From CAZVIJ01 sp964626735 (GTDB lineage Bacteria; Patescibacteriota; Dojkabacteria; JAOAGR01): a stretch of 64,000 bases of DNA. A model generated the notes under the pieces. It had not been told where the DNA came from. It did no database searches and worked only from the letters and a program-made list of their open reading frames with translations. The position numbers and the translations under genes were made by a program. The DNA lies in assembly GCA_964626735.1 (NCBI GenBank), contig CAZVIJ010000001.1:34194-98193 (forward strand). The letters are read 5' to 3'. Every line of letters begins with the position of its first letter. The first letter of the stretch is position 1. Below, piece after piece: positions 8,558 through 18,196 of the stretch.

Positions 8558-10107
8558 ATGAAACGCGAGCTAAAAAGTGGCATCAACCTTATCAAAAGCG
8601 GCAAGTTCATTACGCTGCCCGGTAAAGTATCGAGATACTTGATCCGCCGCGTACCGAAGCTTAAATATTATCTTGCCCTGCAGCAGGAAAATTTACGGAT
8701 CGAACAGCTGCTCAAAAGGAAAAAGAACGAAGACGTCGTGAAACCGCAATTATCGCAAGTCACTATCGTTTATCTTCTGAACGACGTAAGCTCCCAACAC
8801 CTCTCGCGATCGATATTCAGCCTCAAGGAAAATATCGCCAATCCGCATGTCCTATTCGTGGACATGGGCAACAATGCCGCAGACACGCAGTCGATCATAA
8901 AGAACTATTTGCCGAAAGCCCAATATATCTCGTTCGATAACGGCGAGCGGCTCACAACGATATTGAAAAAGTTGATACTGCTCGACGACTTGCGCCCGTT
9001 TCTTCTTTTCGTATATGGCGTGGCAAAATTCAATCGACTGGCTAGACAGCTCGACGGAATAGAACTGAATACTTCAAAAAACTACTGTCTCGATTTCATA
9101 TACTACCGGAAAAATCTCAAGCGGTTTTTCGTAAACAGGAAAAAGATAAATTTCTACGATAATCTCAACGAATTCAAAGCCTATTATCCCCTCATCAGCG
9201 TAAGAAGGCTGAAGAAAAACGAGCTTTCGAGGATTTTCACCAACGATTTCATCGTGCTTCCTGCAGCGATCGGTTTCAATGCATCCGCCAAGAAAATCTT
9301 GGGGAAAAATTTATTCTGCGAGTTCTTCATGAACCATTTCCAGGTCGATGTCATACGGACGAGGGGAACGATACGCGACTACCGCTTCCCGTTCGACAAG
9401 GAAGTCTCGATTATCATCCCGACGCGCGACCGCGTTGAAGACCTGAAACGTTGCCTGGCCTCTATCGAACGGAGCGCATACAAGAAATACGAGATTATAA
9501 TCATCGACCACCAGTCGAACGACGAAACGAAATCGTACCTCAATACGCTTCCCCATAAAGTCATCCGTTACGAAGGGATATTCAACTACTCCCTCATGAA
9601 CAATATCGGTGCGAAAGCGGCCAAAGGCGATGTATTCTGCTTTCTGAACAACGATACCGAAGTGATAACCGCAGAATGGCTGCAAACTTCAGGAAGCTTC
9701 GCCGTTCAGCCCGATGTTGGAGCCGTTGGGGTAAAGCTGTTGTTTAAAAACAACACGATCCAGCACGCCGGCAAAGATATAAATAGGGAGCTAAACGTTA
9801 TGTCTCATATTCTGACGTANNNNNNNNNNCTTCACATCTCAACCTGATCAGCAGTCCGCCCGCAGTTACGGCAGCATGCGTTTTCGTTGAGAAGAAGAAG
9901 TATTTCGATGTCGGAGGTTTCGACGAAAAGTACATCACCATCTGGCAAGATGACGATTTGTGTTTTTCGCTATCGAGCAAAGGGTATCGCACGCTATTCA
10001 TACCCTACGTGAAGCTCTACCACTTCGAATCGAGTACGAGAAAAGTGTATCCGTCTGAGAACGAGAAAAAGGACCAGGAATACTTCAAATCCAAATGGGG
10101 GGTTTAG
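8558..10107 (+). CDS. Family 2 glycosyltransferase (interrupted by a scaffold gap)
   Basis: About 280 residues of N-terminal sequence without a clear family precede a GT-A domain beginning VSIIIPTRDRVEDLKRCLASI. The domain has IIIDHQSNDETK, FLNNDTEV (the DxD-type metal/nucleotide site) and, after the ten-N gap, the acceptor-side motif VGGFDEKYITIWQDDDLCF. The frame after the gap is SHLNLISSPPAV and it runs to TAG 10105-10107. The frames join if the real gap is 2 modulo 3 bases. The protein is probably a cytoplasmic or membrane-associated transferase for surface glycans. The end overlaps the convergent folD stop by four bases. The substrate cannot be inferred. Confidence 0.85.
9820..9829. other. 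Scaffold gap (10 N) in the glycosyltransferase gene
   Basis: Ten Ns separate two frames of one gene; a true gap of 2 modulo 3 bases would restore the frame. Confidence 0.99.
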
Positions 10108-10931
10108 ATCCCCGATGAAAGCGTAACGAAATTCTCTATGAGCCCGTAAATAGTCATGGGGCCGACACCACCCGGAACAGGCGTTATCCCGGCAACTAAA
10201 TCTTTAACCGCGTCGAAGGCGACATCGCCGACAATTTTACCGCTTGCCCCTTTCGATGTACCGACATCGATAATGATGTGACCCTGCTTGAAATAAGAAG
10301 AGTCGAGGAATTCAGGTTGCCCCATCGCCGAAATTACGATATCTGACGCTTGCGTTATGTCATGCAGATTTTGAGTCTTCGAGTGGCACATGGTGACGGT
10401 TGCGCTTTTGTGGAGGAGCGCGATTGAGAGCGGTTTACCCACCAAGTTGCTGCGCCCGAGAACTGCGATACGTTTCCCTTCAATTGGTATCTCGTAATAT
10501 TCGAGAAGCCTAACGACTCCCAACGGCGTTGCGGGCATAACATCATAGCTGCCCGTGAAAAAGGTGCCGAGATTCGTCGAGGTAAGACAGTCGATATCTT
10601 TTTTAGGATCAATCGTATCGAGCAGCATCCTGGTATCGAGATGGTGGGGGAGCGGGAGCTGCAGTAGGATGCCTCGAATTTCTGGTCGCGCATTAAGCTT
10701 CTGTATAGCAGACTCGATATCCTCGGACCGAGAGTTTTCCGGAAGCTGAATATGTTCGAAGCCCAAGCCGAGCTCGTTGAGCTTCTTCTGCTTGATGCGG
10801 ATATACATCGATGAAGCGGGATTGTCTCCGACCTGGACCGCCGCAAGCACCGGGATGGACGGTAACGAACGTATCTGTTCCTGTAGCTTATCGAAAAGCG
10901 ATTCTGCTGCTTTCTTTCCGTCTAGTATCAT
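10104..10931 (-). CDS. folD: Bifunctional methylenetetrahydrofolate dehydrogenase/cyclohydrolase FolD
   Basis: This 275-residue protein has the FolD motifs: SMYIRIKQKKLNELG (Tyr and Lys of the cyclohydrolase site), GILLQLPLPHHLD, KDIDCLT, and the Rossmann segment VLGRSNLVGKPLSIALL followed by ATVTMCHSKT. It ends with the family pattern PVPGGVGPMTIYGLIEN, where the usual MT(V/I)A.L is slightly changed. It interconverts methylene-, methenyl- and formyl-THF in the cytoplasm. Its ATG overlaps the stop of the 84-residue membrane protein upstream (ATGA, 10928-10931), so it seems to be transcribed with that gene and the pilin-like gene before it, an odd link between folate metabolism and secretion genes. 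Confidence 0.96.
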   Translation of the reverse strand: MILDGKKAAESLFDKLQEQIRSLPSIPVLAAVQVGDNPASSMYIRIKQKKLNELGLGFEHIQLPENSRSEDIESAIQKLNARPEIRGILLQLPLPHHLDTRMLLDTIDPKKDIDCLTSTNLGTFFTGSYDVMPATPLGVVRLLEYYEIPIEGKRIAVLGRSNLVGKPLSIALLHKSATVTMCHSKTQNLHDITQASDIVISAMGQPEFLDSSYFKQGHIIIDVGTSKGASGKIVGDVAFDAVKDLVAGITPVPGGVGPMTIYGLIENFVTLSSGI

Positions 10932-11182
10932 TTCACTTCTACTTTTGAATTATTGTTTAGGAAGTTTATCGGAATCGACCGTCCCGTATTGGTTGTTCCC
11001 TGATTCATCATCATGCCGATTCCGCCTAAGATCATGGTTAAGATGATAAGCAAAAACATGAGTATCCAAACCGCTTTGAATAGAGCCTTATAGGTGTATT
11101 CCTTGGTGAACTTGAATATTCGCTTTTTGCCGATGTACAGGGATTTCTTGTAGACCTTCGGCTTTACGTCGGGGAATTTCAT
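10928..11182 (-). CDS. Small single-span membrane protein in the secretion cluster
   Basis: This 84-residue protein has a basic N-terminus rich in Lys and Tyr, then one hydrophobic helix at about residues 37-59 (AVWILMFLLIILTMILGGIGMM), then a short polar tail. It begins three bases after the stop of the VirB2-like gene and overlaps folD by four bases. A positively charged cytoplasmic face with one or two closely packed helices recalls small VirB3/TrbD-type subunits, but no motif proves that. I do not recognise a family. Confidence 0.6.
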   Translation of the reverse strand: MKFPDVKPKVYKKSLYIGKKRIFKFTKEYTYKALFKAVWILMFLLIILTMILGGIGMMMNQGTTNTGRSIPINFLNNNSKVEVK

Positions 11183-11185
11183 GAC

Positions 11186-11866
11186 TTAGGAGCAGTTAAA
11201 CGCGCTGGAATTCGGGTTGTACTGGTTGAACCTTCCGGGTTCGACAACATTGCTGTCGCTGAAGGTAAGGTTGAACATAATCCGATTCTGACAGATGACG
11301 TTCCATTCGTGGTTTTTGGAAGTGCCGACGCCGAAGAAACCGACGAGAACGAAGACGAGTACGAGGTACCCTATGAAAACGCCGACTGTGGCAACCAGCG
11401 CGGTGATAATTGATTTGATCTGCGCCTGAAGCTTTTCAGCATCTCCGAACGCAAGCATGATGAGGATTGCTGATTTCCCGACGGAAAACATAAGGACCAG
11501 CCCAACGATAGAGGTAAGTATGACGACAGCCTTAAGCGCAAACGTTTCGAGATCGCTCAATTGATTGCATTTGAGCGTAATATATTGCCCGGTCGTTTCA
11601 TCCTTGCCCACGATATAGGTGCCTTCTCCCTCAACGAAATAGGAGTTGTCTTCTCCGAGGTGTATTGCATTCTGCAGGACCGCTTGGGGGCAACGCGACT
11701 GCACGATGGCGTTGATGTCGGCTTGCGAAGCGCAGGTATCGGTAGCTCCGTACCGGTCGCAATCTGCATGAACGAGGGGAACGATAGAAAAGTAACTAAA
11801 CACGAAAGCGAAGGCTATGAAGAATTTGGCTATCTTGCCGCGTAGACTACTTGTGTTTGTTTGCAT
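11186..11866 (-). CDS. VirB2/TrbC-like pilin-type membrane protein
   Basis: The 226-residue protein has a signal peptide (FFIAFAFVFSYFSIVPLVHA, cleavage near residue 34). A Cys-rich secreted stretch follows, then two hydrophobic helices at about 109-138 and 150-176 joined by a short polar loop (FGDAEKLQAQIKS), then a secreted tail with two further Cys. Signal peptide plus two helices is the VirB2/TrbC pattern of type IV secretion pilins, though the protein is longer than typical pilins. It is transcribed away from the VirB2/VirB6/M23 genes at 11939-19150, with which it shares a 72-base intergenic region. The role in conjugation, DNA uptake or secretion is inferred. Confidence 0.6.
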   Translation of the reverse strand: MQTNTSSLRGKIAKFFIAFAFVFSYFSIVPLVHADCDRYGATDTCASQADINAIVQSRCPQAVLQNAIHLGEDNSYFVEGEGTYIVGKDETTGQYITLKCNQLSDLETFALKAVVILTSIVGLVLMFSVGKSAILIMLAFGDAEKLQAQIKSIITALVATVGVFIGYLVLVFVLVGFFGVGTSKNHEWNVICQNRIMFNLTFSDSNVVEPGRFNQYNPNSSAFNCS

Positions 11867-11894
11867 GCAGTATTATGATTAAAAAATTTCTTAT

Positions 11895-11907
11895 GGTATT
11901 ATATACC
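11895..11907. promoter_or_regulatory. Dyad in the divergent promoter region of the secretion genes
   Basis: GGTAT and ATACC arms with a three-base spacer form a dyad in the centre of the 72-base region between the two divergently transcribed halves of the secretion cluster. It overlaps a minus-strand TATAAT (11903-11898). It could be an operator controlling both directions. Confidence 0.35.
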
Positions 11908-11938
11908 ACATTGCTCATAATTTGATAAGTCCTAATTT

Positions 11939-13102
11939 ATGCAGAAACACGCCACAAGATCGAGATTTTTATCAAAGGCATTGCTCTCACTTATCATATT
12001 CGCATCAACAATTTTAGGACTCGCTACCGCTTACCCCGCGAACGCTGCAGTTTCTGCCGGTACCCATCCGTGCGACACCGGAATCAACAACCTAAATGCT
12101 CCAGACAATAAAAAAGGCACGATCAAATTCGATCCCGACGTAAACTGCAGATGCAACGTAGACCAATGCAGGCTTTCGAAAGGAACGGTATACGGATTCG
12201 GAACAGCGATCGTCAGAACCGGCGAAGGAGTTGCGAACGGATGGAACAGCGGCACGACGCTTCGCGATAGTCTCGGTCAAGCTGCACAACAGGGCGCGAA
12301 CGGCGCTCAACAGGGTTTCAACAATCCAAGCTCCACAACCGATAAGGAGATCTCCGACTGGATCAATCAAGGCCTCGGGAATGTCCTCGGGGGAGAATAC
12401 GAATGCTTCGATATTTCCGACAAGCCCTTAACAAATTCCGATGCAGGATATACCAAATTCCAGTCGGCATACTATCTCGAGAAGCTCGGCTACGACAAGT
12501 ACTATACCCAACGATTTTGCGAAGCCTCGGGGCTCAATTGTACCGGGGGATCAATACCTGACAGCGTTAAGCAATCGCTTCCTCCGTATGCGACCGACGA
12601 GTTTAGCCTCAACAGCATCCAGAAGTTCGTTCCAGTCGGTTCTGTATGCCGCGGCATTAAGGGCAAAGTAGCGTATTGGTATTATCCCGGGTATTTCAAC
12701 GCCATCAGCCAAAATTACCAAGGTACGGCAAGTCCCGGCGGTACGTGCGAAAACCCTATTCTCGTGTCCCGCGATCTTTTCGGAAAGCCGGTAAACGGAA
12801 CAGAAACGTTCTTCGGATGTCTTCCGAACTCCATCAATGGTCTCGTCGCGTTCGTTCTTAGAATCGGTGTAGCCATCGCAACGCTGGTAACGGTACTAGT
12901 TATCCTCATAAATCTCATCGGCATCATCGCTTCTTCCGCGAATCCCGAATCCGTTACCGAGAAGAGGAAGAAGATGGTCACTGCGCTATCAGCATTGATC
13001 GGCCTCTATTTGAGTCTTACGATTATCAGCATACTTGGCCTGCAGATCCTCGATTTGGGGAATCTCGGAGGTGGAGTGCTGAGGTTATTCACCGGTGGTT
13101 AA
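11939..13102 (+). CDS. Secreted Cys-rich protein with C-terminal VirB2-like membrane pair
   Basis: The 387-residue protein has an N-terminal signal peptide (ALLSLIIFASTILGLATAYPANA). A secreted domain of about 240 residues with a dozen Cys follows, then two C-terminal helices at about 300-330 (LVAFVLRIGVAIATLVTVLVILINLIG) and 345-372. The helices are separated by a basic loop (TEKRKKMVTA) like that of VirB2/TrbC pilins. It begins the plus-strand secretion operon and is followed after three bases by a VirB6-like gene. The Cys-rich ectodomain probably depends on disulfides. The secretion-system assignment rests on topology and neighbours rather than a diagnostic motif. Confidence 0.55.
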   Translation: MQKHATRSRFLSKALLSLIIFASTILGLATAYPANAAVSAGTHPCDTGINNLNAPDNKKGTIKFDPDVNCRCNVDQCRLSKGTVYGFGTAIVRTGEGVANGWNSGTTLRDSLGQAAQQGANGAQQGFNNPSSTTDKEISDWINQGLGNVLGGEYECFDISDKPLTNSDAGYTKFQSAYYLEKLGYDKYYTQRFCEASGLNCTGGSIPDSVKQSLPPYATDEFSLNSIQKFVPVGSVCRGIKGKVAYWYYPGYFNAISQNYQGTASPGGTCENPILVSRDLFGKPVNGTETFFGCLPNSINGLVAFVLRIGVAIATLVTVLVILINLIGIIASSANPESVTEKRKKMVTALSALIGLYLSLTIISILGLQILDLGNLGGGVLRLFTGG

Positions 13103-13105
13103 TCT

Positions 13106-15385
13106 ATGAAACTACAATTGCCAACAAAATTTAACGTAAACCTTAAACGGTTCGCATGGATCGTCCGCGTATTCGCACCAAAGTTTTCGGAACTCAAGTT
13201 CTTCTTCAGGGCTCTCATGATGTTCATGATCTTCATGACCGTCGTTTTCTTCGCCCAGATGATCTCGAAACCGGCGCATGCCGCGGTTGAGGACGGCACC
13301 TGCAACGAGGTCCTTTCGACAATTCCGAACTATTTCGCGAACATTCCGGTGTGGGGCAAGGGATACGTCACCGACCGCTACTACCCGTTAGGATCGTCAA
13401 ATGCCTGCAATTACTTCTCAGCAAGCCCATCGGGTGGATCGACTGCTACTGCAGCAGGCGGAAACGCTACCGGATACCACAATGTCCAGAACTACGCCCA
13501 GGATCCGAATTCACCATTCGTAATGTACGATCTTGGCGCGATGGGCAGAATTACCAACGCATCGGCAAATCTCTACAAAACTCCGGCCGCATCGCCCAAC
13601 GAGGTTGTGCAGTATTACGCCAGCCGCGCTACCGGTCGTACGCTCGCAGCCAGCCCGACATCGGGTAGGGAAGTGTTGGCTCCAGTCTTCCTGCTTTCTC
13701 AAATGTTCAGGAACATAGCCTACGGCATTATCATCATCATCCTCATAACCAGCTCGCTATCGATCTTGCTCGGAGCGCTCGGGAGCGGCGAGCAGAAACT
13801 CTCGCTAGTCAATCTCATCATGAACGCCGGGGTAACGCTTGTGCTCGTTACGTTCTTCTATGAAATCGCCGCAGTCATCTACGATTTGGTCGTTAATTAC
13901 GGCAACCAAATAGTAGCCTCTATCATGGAGCCGTACATAAACGCGAAGGTCATACTCGAGCGTTTGCAGCCCGGAGGCGATCTCAACGTGTCCATGCTTA
14001 TCAATACGTTTGAGTTCGTCGGAATCACCGACGGCTTGAATAACGTCATCCAGAACGTCTTCGCCGGATTCTACCCAGCCGTAAACCAGACAGCGGGGGC
14101 ATTAGGTCGGAACGTTGTGCCAACTCCCGGTCCGGGAGCCGGCGTCGCCGGAGAGTTCCTCGGCATGATGGGCGGTTTCGTATCCACGTTCGCGAACATG
14201 GTTATCTCCAGCCTTTTGGGAAGCAAGGAAGTCTTCGATGCCGTACTCTCGTTTACGATCTTCTTCATCAACATGAAAATATTCATCAACCTCCTCGACG
14301 CTTTCGTCCGCGTCAATCTCTATGTCGCGTTCGGCCCCATCATGATGCTTCGAGGCCTCAATAAAGGCTACGACGAGATCAAGAACACGTTCATGCTTAT
14401 CGCTACCTATTGCGCGGTGTATCCGGTCACGTTCTTCTTCATCCTGCTCGGCGCAGCGTGCGCGAATATTTTCATCCGCCCCAATAACAAGACCGGCGGT
14501 ACTCAGGAAGTCTCGAAGACTGTCTTGTGCGTCTACAGCAATAACGATCCCGAATATACCGAAGGCGGTATCATCAATCGTTGGGGGGCTGACAGCGCAA
14601 TAACCCACTTCTTGGGTATCGGAGATCCTGCTCGAGATGACCCGGCAAACTTCAGGTATCGAAACCTCATAAACCAGAATATTTTCGACACCACGCCGTC
14701 TGCGTACAGCAAGGACGGTAAACGAAACTGTAGGTCGAATTTGTTCCCGACGCCGTTCACCTTCGTACCGGCTCCGTTCGGAAACTACGGAAATCGTCTG
14801 CTCCAGATCCAGACTACCGACACCCTTATTAGGACGTTTATGGCCATCGCATTCCTAGTTTTGGCTTCCAGAACGCCTAAGCTTTTGGTAGAGCTTACCG
14901 GTGTAAAGGAACTTTCATCGCTACAGGGCATCGGCAGATCGTTCGGAGCTGGCTTGAAGCCGTTCCTCGGCATCGGAGCCTTCACGCTCGGCGCATCCGT
15001 TCCGCTCGGTCTCGGTGTTCTCAAGAGGGCTGTCAACACGAAGCTCCCCGTTATGGGGTCGATAAACGACGTCTATAAAAGGATGGCCGACAATTCACCT
15101 GCGAACTTCCAGAAAATGGCAGCCGACTATTCGAAAAATTCTTCGCAGTTGGAATCCAACCTCGTAGCGCAGGGCGTAAACCCGGCAGACGCGAGGGCGA
15201 TAGCGGCTACGACCGTAAGCAACAGCATGGCATTCCAGTTCAAGGATTTGACGTCGAAGATGAACTCGTTCGGTGAAGCGATCGGCGGCTTAGTCGGCGC
15301 AGTAAATGGCGCTGCAGCACAAATTCAGGGATTCGCACGAGAGCTGAGAACCTTTATTGAAATTTCGGCGATCGACGAACTATAA
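13106..15385 (+). CDS. VirB6/TrbL-like polytopic channel protein of a type IV secretion-like system
   Basis: The 759-residue membrane protein has a signal/anchor helix near residues 32-55 and a secreted domain with Cys (60-190). It then has several strongly hydrophobic segments at about 200-222, 232-260, 345-370, 372-400, 408-425 and 430-452, and another near 575-592. The tail of about 170 residues is cytoplasmic-looking and rich in Ala, Ser and Gln. This multi-span core with a long C-terminal tail is the VirB6/TrbL arrangement, the inner-membrane channel of type IV secretion. It lies between a VirB2-like gene and an M23 hydrolase gene. The -10 element of the next gene overlaps its stop codon. 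Confidence 0.65.
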   Translation: MKLQLPTKFNVNLKRFAWIVRVFAPKFSELKFFFRALMMFMIFMTVVFFAQMISKPAHAAVEDGTCNEVLSTIPNYFANIPVWGKGYVTDRYYPLGSSNACNYFSASPSGGSTATAAGGNATGYHNVQNYAQDPNSPFVMYDLGAMGRITNASANLYKTPAASPNEVVQYYASRATGRTLAASPTSGREVLAPVFLLSQMFRNIAYGIIIIILITSSLSILLGALGSGEQKLSLVNLIMNAGVTLVLVTFFYEIAAVIYDLVVNYGNQIVASIMEPYINAKVILERLQPGGDLNVSMLINTFEFVGITDGLNNVIQNVFAGFYPAVNQTAGALGRNVVPTPGPGAGVAGEFLGMMGGFVSTFANMVISSLLGSKEVFDAVLSFTIFFINMKIFINLLDAFVRVNLYVAFGPIMMLRGLNKGYDEIKNTFMLIATYCAVYPVTFFFILLGAACANIFIRPNNKTGGTQEVSKTVLCVYSNNDPEYTEGGIINRWGADSAITHFLGIGDPARDDPANFRYRNLINQNIFDTTPSAYSKDGKRNCRSNLFPTPFTFVPAPFGNYGNRLLQIQTTDTLIRTFMAIAFLVLASRTPKLLVELTGVKELSSLQGIGRSFGAGLKPFLGIGAFTLGASVPLGLGVLKRAVNTKLPVMGSINDVYKRMADNSPANFQKMAADYSKNSSQLESNLVAQGVNPADARAIAATTVSNSMAFQFKDLTSKMNSFGEAIGGLVGAVNGAAAQIQGFARELRTFIEISAIDEL

Positions 15386-15386
15386 T
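15357..15386 (+). promoter_or_regulatory. Internal promoter before the M23 secretion gene
   Basis: TTGAAA (15357-15362) and TATAAT (15381-15386) are 18 bases apart. The ATG at 15393 lies where transcription should start, so the mRNA would be leaderless. The -10 element overlaps the stop codon of the upstream gene. Confidence 0.65.
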
Positions 15387-15392
15387 CGAAAG

Positions 15393-18194
15393 ATGGATTT
15401 CCAAAACGCACAGCCGCCTCAACAAGGCAATGGTGGATCAAATGATTCATTCTTCAAGGCGTTGTTTGGAATGACCGATGTCGCGCATATCGTGCTTGAG
15501 CAATTCGATCAAGACGACATTAAGGTAAAGACACTCCCGAAAATTATCTCTGCTTTCGAACGGGAGTCACTTAAAAAAGCGCAAGAGGCAGAACGCAAAA
15601 GGAAGAAAGAGCAGGCTCTCAAGGAAAAGCAGAAGAAGGAAGCTATAGAGGAACTCAAGAAATTACGGGCTGAACAGCAAGCACTCGTACTCCAACAGAG
15701 AAAAGAGGAAGATCAAGCCAAGAAGGATGCTCAGAAGGCAGAAAAGTTGGAGAAAGAGAAAATCAAATCAGCCGAAGAACTTCTTAAGGAAATGCGTTCG
15801 GGCATTAACGGGAACGGCGAATTGGTTGCGGGTGCTGCCGCGGGGTTAAACGACTATGTGGCTCCTGCTCCTTCAACGAGACGACAAACCGAAGCGGAAC
15901 CGATGTCGAATGGTAAATCTGACGACCCATTCCTCACTACGAAGGGACTCGATCAGGTAACTGCGTTAACCCCTAAGGATACTATTGAAGAAATTCTGGC
16001 AGCGTACGACAAGGGAGTTCTTATCGGTCCTCGTGATATAGAGTACCGAAGAACCGCTAAGCCGATTGCTATCAACCCGGAAAAAGCACCTCTCGAACTA
16101 AAGAAGCAAATTGACCGCATTCGCGATATCAAGACCGAGCTCGAAAAGAAAGAGGAAGAAGAGCAGAAACGAAAACGACGTAGACGGAAGCGGCGATTGA
16201 TGTCTGAAATGGCAGCGGACCGGTTAGCCGAAAGCAATATGTTCGGAGGAGGCGGCGAAGATGATGGCGGCGATGACGAAGAAGACGAAGATCGATCTCG
16301 TCAAGACCCAAGGAACAGGCAAGCTCAGCAGCAGCAAATGCAACAACAGCGAGCTGCGCAAATACGAGCGCTCGCAGCCCAGCAGGGGCAGCAAGTCCAG
16401 GGGGCTCAAGTAGCACCGAGAGTCGGGGATAAGCCGCAACTTATGTATGTGGGAGCTGATGGAGTCGCACGTCCCGTCCCTGACCCGAAAGAGCAGCAGT
16501 CCGTACGGGACCAGATCAATGCTGATGCTGACGCAAAGCGACAAGCGCTCGGCGCACGACCTGACCTGAATCGCTTCCCGGTAATCGGTACTCCGGCTTA
16601 CTTTGCGGAGGTGGCACGCCAACAGGCCTACGACGAACGTGTTCGCCAAATCGAGGAAGAAAGGCAAGCAAAGCTCAAGGAGGAAGAGAATGAAGATGAC
16701 GATCAGCAGGAAGGTGATGAGAACGGACAAGGAGGCGGTGGAAAGGGTGGAGCGAACGTTCGCGGTACCGTTTCTGTCGCTCGGCGGTTCACCGGCATAT
16801 TCTCGTTCCTCAACAGCTGGTGGGGCATAATAATCGTTATACTACTGCTTATTTTCCTCTGCATCGCATGCTATATGATTGTCTTCGGCATCGCTGGCAT
16901 TATGGATGCGACCAACAGGACTATTTCGGCTAAGAACACGAGCGGCGTGGCTCGCAATTATCTCCAGTATTTCGGCCATACCGGAGGCACTCCATTAAAC
17001 GACACGCCGGTCGATCCGCTTACCGCCGCAAAAGTTTCCATCGATACCGCCGGCCAGACTTCAAAGCCTACGTTCAGGCCTACACTCGAACTCGACGCAA
17101 CTGGCAATATCAACCTCATTCGGGTCACGTACGGGTATATGCTTAAGAGTCCGCAGGATTACAATACCGAAATCGGCGTCGTCGATAAGGTCATGGATAT
17201 GAACGTCTATACCCAGTTCGATATTCCCAACAATTCGGATCCGAAGAAAACGCCTGCCGGCCAATCGTTCGCATATCCCGGAGACTACAAATACAATATG
17301 AACTTGGTTACTCCCAAGGGAACGACCACCTCGGCTATCCCGAAACGCGAGGAAGCAACGAACAAGGTCAGTTGGGGAGCTGCATTCTGTCAAGACACGA
17401 AACCATGCGCATCGCTTACGGCCGAAAATATGCAGGTTGAAGTCGCGTTCTCAAAATCCATCGATCCGGCGAACTGGCCCGACAGGATACACGTCGATTT
17501 CTGCGGGCAGCTTACCATAGAACGATCGCAAGGTTCACAAAAAGAGACGTTCAATTTGGATATCGACTGTTCAACGATATGTTTTGCTCCCACATACGAC
17601 CAGAATTCCGTCTTCTTCCAAATTTCGTGTGCCAGCCCATACTTCCAGGCAGGTACCGGTAGCAGTAACGGCAACGGCAATGGCTCGGGGAACGGATCGG
17701 GATCAGGTAACGTAACCGGACCAGACTCAAACAATTCGTGTCCTTTCTCTACCAAACCGCTCTATTGTACCCGGCCGTATACGACCAATCACCTGGCGAA
17801 CGATTACGCAATCGCAAAGTCGACGAATAACGGGGTATTCGACGTATATGCGCCGATCGAAGGCTCAGTTTCGTTCTTGTATACCAACCAGAACTCGATT
17901 GACCAGTGCGGACAAGGAGTTATCATAACCGGTAAGGATAAGAAGTTTGCCTTCTACCATATGCAGCCCGGAGTATCGTCGGGAGATACCGTGAAGCCGG
18001 GGAAATTTATCGGCCGTACCTACACTTCGACAAACCAGGATTGGCATTACGCTGACGCTTCAGATGGAGGGTATCCTTGCTGGTTGGGCGAACATGTCCA
18101 TACCGAAGTTACCGATAACGGCACCCGGAAGAATCCTTTCCCGTACATCGAGGCGCTGTGCGGAACGATAAATGATCAGGCAGGCTGTAAATAA
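15393..18194 (+). CDS. Membrane-anchored M23 peptidase of the secretion cluster
   Basis: The ATG at 15393 (933 residues) is chosen over an upstream in-frame ATG at 15357 because a near-consensus promoter puts the transcript start on it. A charged coiled coil covers about residues 50-140. A Gln/Glu-rich disordered region extends to about 460, one transmembrane helix lies near 478-505, and a secreted domain follows. After a Gly/Ser/Asn linker there is a canonical M23 peptidase: NHLANDYAI (HxxxD), YAPIEGSV, KFAFYHMQPG and EHVHTEV (HxH). The large cytoplasmic part and outside hydrolase suggest a scaffold that opens the wall for the secretion machine, similar in role to VirB1. Zinc-ligand residues are all present. 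Confidence 0.8.
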   Translation: MDFQNAQPPQQGNGGSNDSFFKALFGMTDVAHIVLEQFDQDDIKVKTLPKIISAFERESLKKAQEAERKRKKEQALKEKQKKEAIEELKKLRAEQQALVLQQRKEEDQAKKDAQKAEKLEKEKIKSAEELLKEMRSGINGNGELVAGAAAGLNDYVAPAPSTRRQTEAEPMSNGKSDDPFLTTKGLDQVTALTPKDTIEEILAAYDKGVLIGPRDIEYRRTAKPIAINPEKAPLELKKQIDRIRDIKTELEKKEEEEQKRKRRRRKRRLMSEMAADRLAESNMFGGGGEDDGGDDEEDEDRSRQDPRNRQAQQQQMQQQRAAQIRALAAQQGQQVQGAQVAPRVGDKPQLMYVGADGVARPVPDPKEQQSVRDQINADADAKRQALGARPDLNRFPVIGTPAYFAEVARQQAYDERVRQIEEERQAKLKEEENEDDDQQEGDENGQGGGGKGGANVRGTVSVARRFTGIFSFLNSWWGIIIVILLLIFLCIACYMIVFGIAGIMDATNRTISAKNTSGVARNYLQYFGHTGGTPLNDTPVDPLTAAKVSIDTAGQTSKPTFRPTLELDATGNINLIRVTYGYMLKSPQDYNTEIGVVDKVMDMNVYTQFDIPNNSDPKKTPAGQSFAYPGDYKYNMNLVTPKGTTTSAIPKREEATNKVSWGAAFCQDTKPCASLTAENMQVEVAFSKSIDPANWPDRIHVDFCGQLTIERSQGSQKETFNLDIDCSTICFAPTYDQNSVFFQISCASPYFQAGTGSSNGNGNGSGNGSGSGNVTGPDSNNSCPFSTKPLYCTRPYTTNHLANDYAIAKSTNNGVFDVYAPIEGSVSFLYTNQNSIDQCGQGVIITGKDKKFAFYHMQPGVSSGDTVKPGKFIGRTYTSTNQDWHYADASDGGYPCWLGEHVHTEVTDNGTRKNPFPYIEALCGTINDQAGCK

Positions 18195-18196
18195 TA

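Noticed and set aside
14102..14608. 168-residue ORF on the minus strand inside the VirB6-like gene
   Set aside because: It is highly charged without motif, lies fully opposite a convincing membrane protein, and has no promoter or ribosome site.
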